Assembly (NCBI GenBank): GCA_030549205.1
Contig: JAUKTV010000001.1
Coordinates: 3,286,001 to 3,350,000 of the forward strand
Reading direction: 5' to 3'
DNA: 64,000 nt
Source: Apiosordaria backusii
Taxonomy: Eukaryota > Ascomycota > Sordariomycetes > Sordariales > Lasiosphaeriaceae
Shown here one piece after another: positions 21,928 to 33,804 of this stretch. Numbering within the stretch: the first letter of the stretch is position 1; each line of letters starts with the position of its first letter. Below the pieces are notes generated by a model, which saw only the letters and a list, made by a program, of their open reading frames with translations, was not told the origin of the DNA and made no database searches. A program made the translations under genes and the position numbers.

Positions 21928-23562
21928 TGTTGTTGTCGTCGAGACACTCGAATCGGTAGGGTCGTAAAGGTGGTAAGGAAAGACCTGCACGGCTCAACCG
22001 TGTGAAAATGAACGAAGTAGAAACTAAACAATTAAGCTGACCTGCAGTCACGAAGCGAAAGGCAAGAGAAAGAAAGGGAAAAAAGCCACCCTATGATGAT
22101 ACCATCAGACAGACCAAAGACTGGAGTGCAGCAAAGGTAGAAAAGAGGAGATGGACGAGGAAAGCCGGGTCTGGAGGAGGGATATATGGCGGCAGGTGGT
22201 ATCTGTTCTCGAGGATTTGCGACATCAGGAGTCTGACCATCAACCTTTCAACGTCATCCTGGTTCCCGCCCCTCTCCCACCCTCGCCGGCAGTGTGGAGA
22301 GCCTCAAGGAGGGTGCCATTCGAGGCAGGGGACCCGCCGGGAAGGGAGCAGTCTCCTGATGAGGCAACATGACAGGGTTGCTTCCAGAGGGCTTCCAGTC
22401 AGTTGGAGATGTGATTGGCACGAACGACACAGTCAACGTGCACATCTTGATGCCATGCAACCGGCTCGACCAAGGCAATGGCAGTCTGCATCAAGTGGTG
22501 GGGCGTATCTGGATTCATCCGGTGCTGTTCCGTCTTGGGGTTGCGGCTCGTGGGGGGAAACACGGAGATGTGAAAAGGGGTCCAAGCTGCGGTTCTGACA
22601 CGAAGCCCTGCAGCGATGAAACCGCCTGCCATCAAGCGGACTGGATTTGTTAGCGAATTAGGTGTAACGGACACCAATTCGCTAACACATGGCGAAGCTA
22701 GGCGGAATCCGGGAGAATTCAAAGTCGAAACAAATGACTTCAAACAAATTGGCCACGCTTCTGCTTCTGGGTCGGTTCTCTGTAGAAGCTGGGTGTTGAA
22801 GTCGTCTTGAGGCGATAGTGCGATGGGGCATGCCAGGAAATCTACGCAGTAGACCACCTGGGATCTTCGAACAGGGTGCTCGGACTTGATCTCCTCGAGG
22901 TTCGATTCGAGGTTGAATGATCTGTAGAAATATTTACGGCACGTATGTTAGAACTACCAGTCATGCACTACCCTGGAATCTGGAAGTACGTTTCGAACTG
23001 CAAGTCAGTGAGATTGAAGCAGAATGACGAATATGGGGTACTGAATGTTGAAAAGACAAGATAAGTTGGGGTGAAGAATGCAGCGTTGCAAAAGACCACC
23101 CCGGCCTTCGAACGGCGGGCAGGCAGACGGGAGTGGTCTCTGGCGATCCCGCCGAGTTGTTGATCAAGAGATAAAGAAGTAGAAGCGCTACTCTGTAAGT
23201 CTGTAGTTGTAGAGACCGTTTGCTAGAGAGAAAATACAAAAGATAAGTGTTGATCCGAATATGCCATGTTCTGAAGAAAACCTTTCAGGCATTCTCTCAG
23301 CTTTTAAAACTCAACGATATCGACTTGGTTGATGATGTTGCTCTGGTCAAGATCGAGGTGAATCCACCCCTGCCAACGGCTTCAATCTTGGCAAGTTTAA
23401 GTGGGGCACATATTTCTGCCACTTTACCCCGCCTAAATTCAAGCTCCCGAAGCTCTCAACCACCACTATCACCACCAGTCGCATCACCGACCTCACTCAC
23501 CACCAAAATTGCCATTGCGCAACACCCAAACCACCCACCTTCACCCAGATAAATCTTCCAAG
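21928..23562. other. Divergent promoter region
   Basis: About 1.6 kb between the starts of the minus-strand wall protein and the plus-strand CHCH protein. It should hold both promoters. The leader before 23563 is CA-rich. The inverted repeat at 22648-22687 is listed separately. No gene is supported; frames such as 22399-22857 (-) show no features. Confidence 0.5.
22648..22687. repeat. Near-perfect inverted repeat with 5-nt loop
   Basis: The left arm TGTTAGCGAATTAGGTGT and right arm ACACCAATTCGCTAACA are complementary except for one unpaired base, with AACGG between them. It could be a small foldback repeat, a hairpin, or a strong palindromic binding site in the divergent promoter. Confidence 0.75.
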
Positions 23563-24579
23563 ATGGGCTGGTTCGACGGCTGGTTCGGCCCCTCCTCCAA
23601 CGACGCCTCCGACCCCCTCAAGCACCTCGACCCCAAACTCCGCGAATTCCTCCAAAAAGAAGCCCCCGTCAAATACACCCCCTCCTCCGAACTAGACCCC
23701 CCACCCCCCGCCGTCCCACCGCATCGCCAACTAGACGCCCAATCCCAAAAAGACCAACAAGATGCCGCCTCCTCCCCCGTACCCCCCGAATCCCTCTTCC
23801 CCGACGGCCGCTACGCCCACCTCTGGAAAACCTACACCTCCCAATCCACCATCGAAGCCGCCACCAAAACCGACCACGAAAAGCTCATGGACGTCCTCGA
23901 CTCCTACAAAGACCGCAAGGCCGCCATCGGCCGCGCCGCCCTCGAGAACTGCGCAGACGAGCAGTTCACCTGGGCCACGTGCATGAAGGAGGGCGGCGTC
24001 AGAGCCCGCATGACCATGTGCTCCGACGAAGTCAAGAAGTTTGAGCGGTGCTACAACAACCAATCCCGTCTCTTGAAAGCCCTGGGTTATCTCAACAGCT
24101 ACGGCCGCAGCGCGGAAGACGACGAGAGGATCCAGATGCGCGCGGACGAGTTGTACCACCAGATGCTCGCCCAAGAGGAGGAGATCAAAAAGGCCAAGGA
24201 GGAAGGGAGGCAGGCGCCCGAGTTTAAAAGTGTCTTGGAGGAGGCGGCAAAGGTTCGGGCGAAGCAGCAGGAGAATGCTACTGCTGCTTCTCCGGCGGCT
24301 GCGCAGAATATACCCCCGCCACCGCCTGAGTTGATCGCTTCGTGGAAGGAGAGGCTCGAGAAGCTGCCTGAGCAGGATAGAGCTGCGGAAGAGGCGGCGC
24401 TGAGGGCGGATTACAGGGCTAATGCCGAGATGGCGGCTAGTATTCAGGGGTTGTGGCAGGAGCAGGCCAAGCAGAGGGAGGAGAGGAGAAGGAAGGGCGA
24501 GGAGACGTTTATGGACAGGTTCAGGGGGATGGTTGCGGTGGGCAAGGTGACGGAGAAGAAAGATGACAACAACAAATAG
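23563..24579 (+). CDS. Twin CX9C (CHCH-type) protein, single exon
   Basis: 338 residues without an intron. C130-x9-C140 and C153-x9-C163 form the twin CX9C arrangement of coiled-coil-helix-coiled-coil-helix proteins, which usually fold by disulfide relay in the mitochondrial intermembrane space. An N-terminal MGWFDGWFG, a proline-rich linker (about 40-80), and a long Glu/Lys/Ala-rich helical C-terminal half (about 170-338) surround it, so it is much longer than classical small CHCH proteins. The ATG at 23563 starts the conserved-looking sequence; the upstream in-frame part has no ATG. Mitochondrial location is inferred from the motif. Its 3' end faces AME1 across 172 bp. Confidence 0.85.
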   Translation: MGWFDGWFGPSSNDASDPLKHLDPKLREFLQKEAPVKYTPSSELDPPPPAVPPHRQLDAQSQKDQQDAASSPVPPESLFPDGRYAHLWKTYTSQSTIEAATKTDHEKLMDVLDSYKDRKAAIGRAALENCADEQFTWATCMKEGGVRARMTMCSDEVKKFERCYNNQSRLLKALGYLNSYGRSAEDDERIQMRADELYHQMLAQEEEIKKAKEEGRQAPEFKSVLEEAAKVRAKQQENATAASPAAAQNIPPPPPELIASWKERLEKLPEQDRAAEEAALRADYRANAEMAASIQGLWQEQAKQREERRRKGEETFMDRFRGMVAVGKVTEKKDDNNK

Positions 24580-24751
24580 TGTCTGACCGGGAGGTGTGTG
24601 GCAGAGAGAAATGTATGAGTATGAAAGTTTTATGGTTGGATGTTTGTACAAAGAGATCTCATTCATCATTATTCGTTCTTGGCGTCAAGATTTGGCCAAA
24701 TCAAGGGGCTAGGGTTGTATATATCATTGCAGAGAATGTTTAAGAGAAGTG

Positions 24752-27253
24752 TTACATCCTCCTCCCCTCCATCGCTGCAGCCGCTCTTTCTAAAAAGGCG
24801 TTGAACTCTTTGATCTGCTTCAAGGTGCCCCCGCCATCGCTCTTTGAGCTCGCCTGGTCCGCCACCCGGCTGACCAACAGTTCAAGATTGGCGAGATCAG
24901 CCCGTTTCTGCTCTGCAGCAGACAGCTCAGGGGCTGCTTGGGCCTTTTCTACAGCTAAGTCGATATCATGCATGGCGGATGAGAGCGAGATATGGCGCTA
25001 TCGAAATTGTTAGCATCTTTGTCATTTGATAATTATAGGTTAGACAGAAAAAAGGAAGGAAACATACCAAAGCCTCCTTGCTCTCCGCCTCATGCTTGAT
25101 CCTGATCGCGTCCATCCTCAGCGCCACCTGCTCCCTCTCCGCCCTGACCCGCATGATCTCATCCCTCATCGCAATTTTCTCCCTTTGGGCCGCCTTGACG
25201 CGCTTGCGGAGGCCGTGGAGCTGGTCAAGGGCGATTGTGTGATCCAGCAACTTGGTCATCAACTCCCTATGGAATGCCTCCAGTGCCCTCAACATCACCT
25301 TCTTTTCCCTTTTGGCTGTCGAGTCCTCTGCTGCTTGGCCTGCTGCACGGAGTTTGTCCATGTAAGCCTCGGCCATTTCGTCACAGAGTTTAGACAATAC
25401 ATCCAGGATATGGACGCCAGCACCTCGATGAGAAAATTGAATTTCGTCGTCATCGAGGTCGTTGTCTCCAGCTTCACTGCCAGTGTGAGGTTTGGTGAAG
25501 CGTTGGACTGTGATCGGGACAGAGCCGGATACCTTATCTCCGGTGCCTGTGCCGTCGGCATCCTCGGCAGTGGTTCTTGGTTTTCTCTTCACTGGTGGTT
25601 TCTTGGGCTGCTGTTTTGGTTTTGGCTTGGGCTTCTCTTGGACTCGGGGTTGACTTCGAGGTTGTGGTGGTGCTGGTGAGGGTGGTGGTGGAGGTTGCGG
25701 TTTAGGTAGTTGTCTGCCCGTTCGTACTTTCTTAGCAGGCTGCTGTTGTTGTGCTGGACTAGCAACAACCTCCTTTCTCCGCCGTTTCCTCAGTGCCGGT
25801 GATTCTTCTACTGGAGCAGGTGGTTGTTGTGGTGAGTCTGTACCCAACTCGGGCGAAGGGACAGGTGCGGCTCGGCGAGTACCCCGTTTCCTGCCTATCC
25901 GTTTCGCCGCTTCTTGAACGTTGATTTCTTCCGCCTCCTCCTCTTCCGGTTCCTCTACTGCCGTCGGCTCCGGCTCCGGCTCTGGCTCTGGTAGTTCTGG
26001 TTCTGGCTCCGGCACATCCACCATATCATCATCACCCCCACCAAGAACAGTCGACTCCTCAACCTCTGGTTCCTTTTCGACTTCCTCTTCTTCCTCTTCA
26101 ATAACATCCGGCACATCCACAGCCTCTTCCTCAACCACCGCCTCCTCCTCCTCGCCCTCAACCACGCTACTCGACCTCAACCTCGGACTCCTCCTCTTCC
26201 CCCTCACAGGAGTTGGTGACGTAGCAGACATCGTACTCCCCCTCATACTCATACTCTCCGACATCTTCCTCATCTCCTCGCTCTTCCGTATCCTCGTCCT
26301 CACCCTCCTCTCCACCGGCGACGAACTAGCCGGCATACCCCCAGCATTCTGCTGGGTAGTCTCATCCAGATCCTCCAGCACCTTCTGCAACAACGTACTC
26401 GACCCCACAACCGGGCTATTCTGATCAATGTGCATGACTGTCCGCTGCCGCTTCCCACTACCCGGTGCATCGGCTGGGCTTTCCATGACGATCTCCTCTA
26501 CCTCTACTGTTGCCGTTGGGTCTTCGGGTGAAGTGTGAATGGTAATCCTCTTCGTCGCCGCGATGACGGAGGAGAGCGGGCCGCGTTGTTTTCGCGCGGT
26601 TCGTTGGACTGAGAGGGGGAAGGGCGGAGGAGGGGCGTCTGCCATGTCGACGTCCTCGTCTGCTTCCTCTGGTTCGGGTTGGTGTGAATCGTGCATGGTT
26701 ATGTCGTGGTCATTGTCATCTTCTTCCTCTTCGGCTTCGTTAGAGGCTGGGGGTCGGGTCATGTGTCTGAGGGAGGAGCCCTGCGTTCGAACGGATGCCG
26801 GCGAGCGGGGTGGTTGTGAGACTGAGCGTTCGGTGCTGGTGTCGTCGGGGATGCTGTAGACGGAACGGGGAGGGCGGGAAGGGCTGGGGCCCATAGGCTG
26901 GGAGGATTGAGTGATGCCATCGCGGTCGAGGTGTATCCGCTTGGCGGACGTATTTGGGGTTGGTCGGCTGGTTGTTGGAGGTGGTGGTAATGGTGAAGCA
27001 TCTGGAAGCTCTTCTTCGACAATTTCCTCCGGTTCGGGCTCTGTAGCGATGGGGATTACGAAGCCAAAGTCTAGGTCGTCTCCAACTTCATGTCGACTGT
27101 GGGGATTGAGGTTAATGAGGGCTCTAAGCAAAGGTGATAGAAGATACGAACCCAGCACCGCGCATGCGATCTCGAATGCGCTCCTGCCCTGCAATTTTGT
27201 TAGCTGTGAGATGGCACTGTAAAATTGGGTTGCAAGTACTTACTTGTCGCCAT
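24752..27253 (-). CDS. AME1: Inner kinetochore subunit AME1/CENP-U homologue, four exons
   Basis: Exons in transcription order are 27244-27253 (10 nt), 27152-27188 (37 nt), 25068-27096 and 24752-24997, with introns of 55, 55 and 70 nt. The product is 773 residues. The spliced start reads MATRQERIRDRMRGAGRHE, matching the conserved N-terminal motif by which Ame1 contacts the Mis12/MIND complex. A long acidic and Pro/Glu-repeat middle with many basic clusters follows, then a C-terminal coiled coil (about residues 590-770) beginning GVHILDVLSKLCDEMAEAY, the expected site of pairing with Okp1/CENP-Q. Acts at centromeric chromatin linking CCAN to outer kinetochore. The family call rests on the N-terminal motif plus architecture. 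Confidence 0.8.
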
Positions 27254-27386
27254 CCTGCCCAGTGTTCCTCTCTGTCCTAGAATATGACGCGATCAGAGTA
27301 ATATTACATGTTGGGATCCCAATGCTTCGGGATAGATGGTACAGCAAGCTGCTTTTCGGTGTCTGTGGTGGGGACCTCGAAAAGTG

Positions 27387-27454
27387 ACGCGCTTCAGCAG
27401 TCGCAAAAGACGCGCCGTTGATCAGCGGGTCCCCGCCGATTCGTAGTGGACGCG
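27387..27454. promoter_or_regulatory. Cluster of three ACGCG motifs upstream of AME1
   Basis: ACGCG occurs at 27387-27391, 27410-27414 and 27450-27454, 134-201 bp upstream of the AME1 start codon. ACGCG is the core of the MBF (MCB) element driving G1/S genes in fungi, and a cell-cycle role would suit a kinetochore subunit. Function is inferred from motif and position only. Confidence 0.45.
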
Positions 27455-30374
27455 AGAGTTAATTTAGCGGGTCCTCCCTGCTCGGTACAGAGCGCCAAGG
27501 CGATTGACCCCTGAATCACTCTGACAACATTCACAGTACAACACATGAGAATGGCTTCCTGAAAAACTACGAGATCAAAACTTCTAACGGTTTGGACTGA
27601 AAAATTAAGATGGAGTTGAAACTATAGTTTATTATTCTAAGACTGCAATAGCAGCTCTCAAAAGATGCTTGCGTACTAGTAGGTAGGCATAACTATGCGA
27701 TAAGGTGACTTTGGAAACAGAACAACATCGGCTTAAGCTTCAGATACTTTGGTCAAGATCATTAACCTTTTCTAATAAGTTTTCTTCTCTTTCCAGAACG
27801 ACTCTTTTCAGCTTCGGTTCTTCAGGCCGTTATATGATTTATGTTTCATGCCTTAGGTTACTGAGTGCTTCTCTTCGCTGTTCCGCCTCGAGCTTCTCTC
27901 TGATGAGTTCCTACTAGTCTCGTCAAGCACAGCGACAATTGACTCTTTAGTTTGAACTTCTACAAGCTGGGGGGCATCTGAACACGTGAGCTGTCAGTTG
28001 TGAAACTCTTTGACTCTTGCCTTCGTACACAATTTAGGGCAGGTCACAAGCAGAGCGAATTGAAGCAGATAATCTAGATCAGACTGAGACTTCCTTACTG
28101 AGGCACCTTACAAAGCTTGGGGTGCTTGTGCCACAGCATGCTCATAGCCACAATCCAGCAAACCATGAAACTAGTGTAAACTTCATGACTGAGACAGAAC
28201 ATGGTCATATGTGCTGCTATATGCCGCTCGCCTCTTCAAGCCTTCACAGTCCATAGTAAGCCACGCATAACCTTCACCTGGATGACATTCGGAATCAAGA
28301 ATTAGTGCTATTCCCAACCCAAGAAACGTGTGTGTGGTTGAACCATACATACACAAGTTTCACGCTAACGATGCCTGTGACAAGCCACCACCTTATACAA
28401 CACAGAAACGCAATGCACAAGCCTTGGGGGAGGACAGGCATAGCAAGATCCTGATCTCATGTTCCTTGGCCATTGTGCTTCGCCTTCGCCTCCAACTTGT
28501 GGTCTTGTCTTGGTCAGACGGGGTAATTACTTACCTAACCTAGGCTTGTGTTGTCCACGATAGCCTTGCACAACCTCCATCGCACAAAGGAACTGTGCAG
28601 GATCTGATTCCGAGATCCATGCCGTCGTAGGTGACACCTTCACACGTTGTTGTAAAAGAGAGCCAGTGAAGAGTCTAGGGAAGAACCGGGCCGAGAGAGT
28701 TTACGAGTGTCATACCCTCCTTCTCACCTTCGTTCAGCCATGACAACGGAATTACACTGGCAAAACCTCACGCTGGCGAAGCCACCAAGATCCTTGTTGA
28801 ATGCGGGGCGAGGGCTAGGAAGTTGACTGAGACTGATGGGCACATCAGGGCGTATTGGAAGTGAGCTCCATGAAATGACAGAAACCAGGAGACGACAACC
28901 GCTGGCTCAACGTCGTGCCGCAATGGCCAACCCCCGTGCCTCTCGAGAAATCCTTGCCTTCCGCCTGTTTTGACTCAATCGTGGCTCCCATCTAATGATG
29001 CATACTCGCCCGGATCGGAGCTCAGGGAGGTAGTGTTCCTGATCAGCGGCTCACCTGAAGCAAAGTGGCTGGAAATCGCCTCAAAATATTGACGCAAACT
29101 ACTGCAACCTGCGTCTCCCATCTCGGGCACCTCTGCATTCTGGTCAGCGAACGATGCAGACTTGGAAGTTGAGATAAAAGCAACTGGCATATCCAGCATT
29201 TCCTTCTTTTGCTGCCACCTCGATGCGAGCTAGTGGCCGAGAGTCAACCAACCACCAGCAGTCGCTTTGACCTCTCGCAGTCTAGGTGTCCCAAACGAGT
29301 ATAGTTTGTGAACAGACAGAGGACGTGAGGGAAAAGAGAAAAATATGCAGTCAAGAGCTCTGCAAGCTGCAAGCCTGGGGGGGAGCAGCACCCGGCTGCG
29401 GCACGACCATGTTGACAGCCAATGGATTCTTGGGACGATGGTGTGGTGTGGTGTGCGTGCGTGTGGTGTGCGTGTTTTGGACACTTTGGGTCAGTTAATT
29501 TATCATGCAGCCTCTTTGGCGATTGGTGGTCTGGTCTACTCCCCTGAAGCCACTGTGAAGCCGGGCGCCCACTATGAAGTATTGGGAAAGCAGGAGCGAG
29601 GATGGCTTTTGGGCTGGTGAGGCGCGTGGAAGGGAAGGCCCGAGTGCTTAGGTACACATGAACACACACAACAGGTGAAACCCCAGGTTCCAAGACATGG
29701 GCATCCAAGGGCTAAGGTAGCGGCTCCAACCACGGTGGGAATCATGGCGTTCAACTTCCTGGTAGAGCCTTGATGGCGTTAACCTCCTCGTACTTGGGTC
29801 ACTAGAATAGGTCAGCGAAAAACGACAAAAAGACACGGCTCAAAAAAAATTGGGAAAATTCTTACCAAAAAGTAATGCAAATGCACTGCATTCTCACAGC
29901 TGTCAACCCGACAGCGTGACATTGAAAATGTAACCGAGAAGCCCGTCGATGGACCAGGTCGGATTTGGGTCTGGGGTGAGCGAGACTGGGCCTTGGCGCA
30001 GGGCCGAGTCCCCACCACGCTAGTCAAAGCCGGGTCAGCCCCACCTTCTGGTGCCAGCTATTCCCAAGAGGGGCTAGTCCTTTTGCAAGACCAATCAGAC
30101 GTTTGCAGAGTCTCCGCCGCCCATCAATCAGGCGGGCGATGGCCCTTTCTCCACCACTTTCAACGAACTCCCGTCTCTCCATCCGAGCTGGACGCATCTT
30201 CAACTGTTCATCTCATTGTCGAACCCGTCGCCTCCCGCAACGTAACGAAACACCGCGCCTCATGGTCGAATAACCACCCAGACCTCGATTTTCCCGAAAC
30301 ACCGACCCTGGTGGAACCCCCGCACTCGACGCTGGTTTTGAAGGGCCCTTCATGAAGGGGCTCGAATCGCAGTC
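27455..30374. other. Intergenic region, no gene called
   Basis: Almost 3 kb between two divergent genes. An ATG-less open stretch at about 28710-28860 (+) reads GITLAKPHAGEATKILVECGARA, slightly like one ankyrin unit. A 74-codon minus-strand frame at 28975-29199 starts with ATG but shows no family. Neither is convincing. The last 400 bp are GC-rich and presumably the transporter promoter. Confidence 0.45.
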
Positions 30375-32229
30375 ATGGTGGGCTTCGGTTGGCGAAAGCC
30401 AGCAAACGTCGCCGGCACCTCGGCGCCGGCCATCCTTTTATCGCTCTTCGTAGCCACAGGCGGGCTGTTGTTTGGATATGATACCGGGTAAGTCTGCTCG
30501 GTGCGACTTGTGTCGGGCGCGCGCCTGGTTGTGGAGGGACCTTTGGCTGAGTCTTTTGGTGTGTGCAGGTCGATCAACGGTATTTTGGCGATGGAATCAT
30601 TCAGAAAGGACTTTACGACGGGGTTTGTCGATAAAAGCGGCAACCCAGGCATGTTTCCGAGCCAGGTGTCATTGATTGTGGCAATGCTGAGTGCAGGAAC
30701 AATGGTCGGAGCACTCATATCGGCGCCAATAGGAGACTTATGGGGTAGGAGACTATCACTCATTGCCGCCCTGGGAGTGTTTTGTGTCGGTGCCATATTT
30801 CAGGTCTGCGCAACGAATGTGCCTCTTCTCGTCGTCGGAAGGTTTGTGCCACCCTTTTTTTTTTTATCCTCAACGTCTCTCAACACGGGCATCATATTGA
30901 CTCGAAATCATTAGAACACTGGCGGGAATTGGAGTGGGCATTGTCTCAGTCCTCGTTCCATTATATCAATCTGAGATGGCACCAAAATGGGTGCGTGGAA
31001 CACTTGTCTGCGCCTATCAGCTATCCATCACAGCCGGCCTCTTTGCTGCTGCCGGCGTCAATATTTTAACTCATAATATGAAGGGGGCTGCCGCATATCG
31101 CATCCCCATGGGTCTTCAGCTTACTTGGGCTGTCGTTCTGGCCCTTGGTTTGTTGATTTTACCAGAAACACCCCGCTACCTAATCAAGCGCGGCTACAAA
31201 GACGCTGCTGCACTCTCACTGAGCCGCCTCCGTCGGCTTGACATCACGCATCCTGCCCTCATTGAGGAGCTTGCGGAAATCCAGGCAAACCACGAGTACG
31301 AAATGGCTCTTGGTCCTGACACTTACAAGGACATATTTTTTGGCGAACCACACCTAGGTCGCCGTACGCTGACAGGCTGCGGGCTGCAAATGCTCCAGCA
31401 ACTTACAGGTGTCAACTTCATCATGTACTATGGCACCACCTTCTTCCAAAGGGGCGGTGTCGAGGATCCTTACACCATCACCCTGATCATGCAGATCATC
31501 AACATGGTTTCGACACTCCCCGGGCTCGCTGTCGTCGAATCGTGGGGTCGACGAAGGCTACTCATTGTGGGAGCTGCTGGCATGGCCATCTGCCAGCTCT
31601 TGATTGCCTCCTTCGCCAGCGCCAACGGAACCGATGAGAGAATGCAAAGTCAAATCCTCGTCATTTTCGTGGCGATCTACATCTTTTTCTTCGCAGCTTC
31701 CTGGGGTCCTGTAGTCTGGGTCGTCACATCCGAAATCTATCCGCTAAAATTACGTGCGAAGTCGATGTCTATCTCTACCGCAGCCAACTGGCTTCTGAAC
31801 TTCGGCATCGCCTATGGGACACCCTATATGGTGGACAACGAAAGGATCGAAGGCTCGGGGTCAATCGACCTAGGATCACGCATCTTCTTTTTATGGGGCG
31901 CGTTTTGCATCCTTTCCATTGCCTTTGTGTGGTTCATGGTCTATGAGACGAGCAAGATTAGCTTGGAACAAATCGACGAGATGTACGAGAGAGTGGACCA
32001 CGCCTGGAATAGCCGAAGATTCGAACCGAGTTGGAGTTTCCAGCAGATGCGAGATTTTGGCTTTTCGGATAGCGGCATCCCCCCAACGGAACCACAGCTC
32101 GAGCTTCAGCAGTCACGAAGCAGTGGGTCGCAATCAGAAACAGGCGGGAGCTCGACGAATACGGCAACAACAGCATCACAGGACGACAAGCTACCGATTC
32201 CGTTAGGCCATGTCGATTTCAGTTATTGA
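30375..32229 (+). CDS. MFS hexose-type sugar transporter, three exons
   Basis: Exons 30375-30487, 30569-30841 and 30915-32229 (introns of 81 and 73 nt) give 566 residues with twelve predicted membrane segments. Signatures of the sugar-porter family are GGLLFGYDTGSINGIL in helix 1, GDLWGRR between helices 2 and 3, PETPRYL after helix 6, QQLTGVNFIMYYGTTFF in helix 7 and ESWGRRRLL in the second half. A cytosolic tail of about 90 residues is long and Ser/Gln-rich; similar tails occur in fungal high-affinity transporters and glucose sensors, so a sensor role cannot be excluded. It lies 1.6 kb upstream of a secreted alpha-glucosidase on the same strand, which suggests uptake of glucose released from oligosaccharides. 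Confidence 0.92.
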
Positions 32230-33062
32230 TAGTTTGGATTTTTGTACCGTGTGCGTCAATTTTTATGTCGGTTTTTCTTATTTGTATCATGAAATATATC
32301 CGGACCAGCGTTGTGGATATCAGCGACGGAGTTTTGATGTGACGGAGTTTGGGGGCATTGATCGTGGGCAATTTTGGGGGGTATTAAACATTGGGCTCGC
32401 CCTCTTTTTTGGGGGTTTATTGCGAGCAAGCAATTTTTAACAGAATCTGGTCATCGTTTATGGACTGGGGCTCAGGCGTTTAACAAAGTTGGGATGATAT
32501 CCGAGGAACAAAGCATTTTTCCTCTCCTGTTGGCGAAGGCTCAAGAAGAGGCACAACAGGACACAAGACAGAAAGCATTTGAGGAGAGAATTCAAGTAAA
32601 TATACACATATTGTTACTCTCCACCTGTTACTCTCACACACGGTCGGTCACTGGTCATTGGTCCTGTCTGTATGCGGTGAACATCCAGCAAGGTAATCCA
32701 GCATTGGATGGAAGGCCGTGAAGCCACAGCCATTTTTCTTCCTATATTGCGCTTTCCGACTTACACACGACACTCAATCCGCCTAAGAAGTTTCCCTGCG
32801 CCCAACCACAAACCTTATTGGTAACCACACACTGTGCAGACAACCCCGCGCTTGTGTCAACTGATCGGCAGAGTCACTGCTCAAGCTTCCGAAAGATCTA
32901 GGCCAAACCGCCACAGTCCAAGTCACGCCAAGGTCGATTTCGAGGCTCCTGTCAACGAAGAGTCTAGGCGCATGTCAAAAGACCTGGGAATTTATTTTCA
33001 TTGGGGTCAAGGGGAAAGAACGGAAGGGAATCAAAAACATCAACACAAATCAATTGGCTCGA
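32230..33062. other. Intergenic region between transporter and alpha-glucosidase
   Basis: Contains the transporter 3' region and probably the alpha-glucosidase promoter. No gene or clear element is recognised. Confidence 0.5.
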
Positions 33063-33545
33063 ATGACGATCAATGACGACCACAGTCGACAAGCAGAGCC
33101 ACATCTACATGCATCTGACACTACGGGAACACCCGAAATTTGGTACAGCCAATACACAGGCGCCAACACAGGGACAAACGGTGCAATCGGCACTGTTGAG
33201 CACCGTTACAGGAGCCATGTCGTTCCATGGTTGTGGCTTCGTGGGCGAGCCTCACAAGACAACGTCGACAGTCAATGTAAGTTTCGTAGCCCCTAGTCAC
33301 GCTGGTCTTTCATTTAACTCAACCTCCCTCCTGACTCCTGTCTCTTCCCGCCGCTACCCTACATGTCTCGCGTGGAAAAAAGTTAATGGTAGTGTGACGC
33401 TTGGTTAACAGGTACTGGTATCTTCCAGTCGGTCAGCGTCGGCCCCGACTACCCCTTTTCCCCTGTGCTCATCCCTGTTGGCGTTCTTCTCACTCATTAT
33501 GGCTCTCAACGGTACCTTGGCCTCGGCGGACCTGTTCGCCGGTAA
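33063..33545 (+). CDS. Possible spliced upstream ORF in the alpha-glucosidase leader
   Basis: An ATG at 33063 opens a frame that can be spliced (33063-33276 joined to 33412-33545; donor GTAAGT, acceptor AACAG, 135-nt intron) to a 115-residue product ending TAA. The second exon has protein-like sequence (GIFQSVSVGPDYPFSPVL, THYGSQRYLGLG). The same splice in another frame, from an ATG at 33073, would join in frame to the enzyme. No family is recognised. It may be a leader ORF, a separate small gene or a coincidence. Confidence 0.3.
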
Positions 33546-33804
33546 CAGTATCACCTGGGACCATCAGAGTTTGGAGCCAGGAACCAGCGCCCCAACTGCC
33601 TCTTCCGAGTCACGAGCCGGTCTAGATTTGGGAGAGGCCAGCGTGTCCCCGCCTCTCGGTCTCGGGCTTGACCGTGGGCAGGACTACTTCAAGGTGGGAT
33701 TCCTCCTTCTTGTTGCTGCTCTTAGTCTGGGCTTCAAGTTGCACAACCGTTCGAGGGTTCCCAGACAAGGCATCCTTCACCGAGCCGCTTCGTTTTTGTC
33801 TACC

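Noticed and set aside
21927..21990. Upstream ATG of the repeat wall protein (MQVFPYHLYD)
   Set aside because: The internal ATG at 21927 begins a clean signal peptide; the upstream start would bury it.
22880..22915. CCTCGAGGTTCGATTCGAGG, tRNA T-arm-like
   Set aside because: The stem and loop do not fit the tRNA T arm, and no other arms are present.
23731..24669. 312-codon minus-strand frame opposite the CHCH gene
   Set aside because: Leu/Arg-rich mirror of a codon-biased gene on the other strand; it has no family features, and the plus frame carries the cysteine motifs.
28710..28860. Ankyrin-like stretch GITLAKPHAGEATKILVECGA
   Set aside because: One weak unit, no ATG and stops on both sides; similarity is too low to call a relic.
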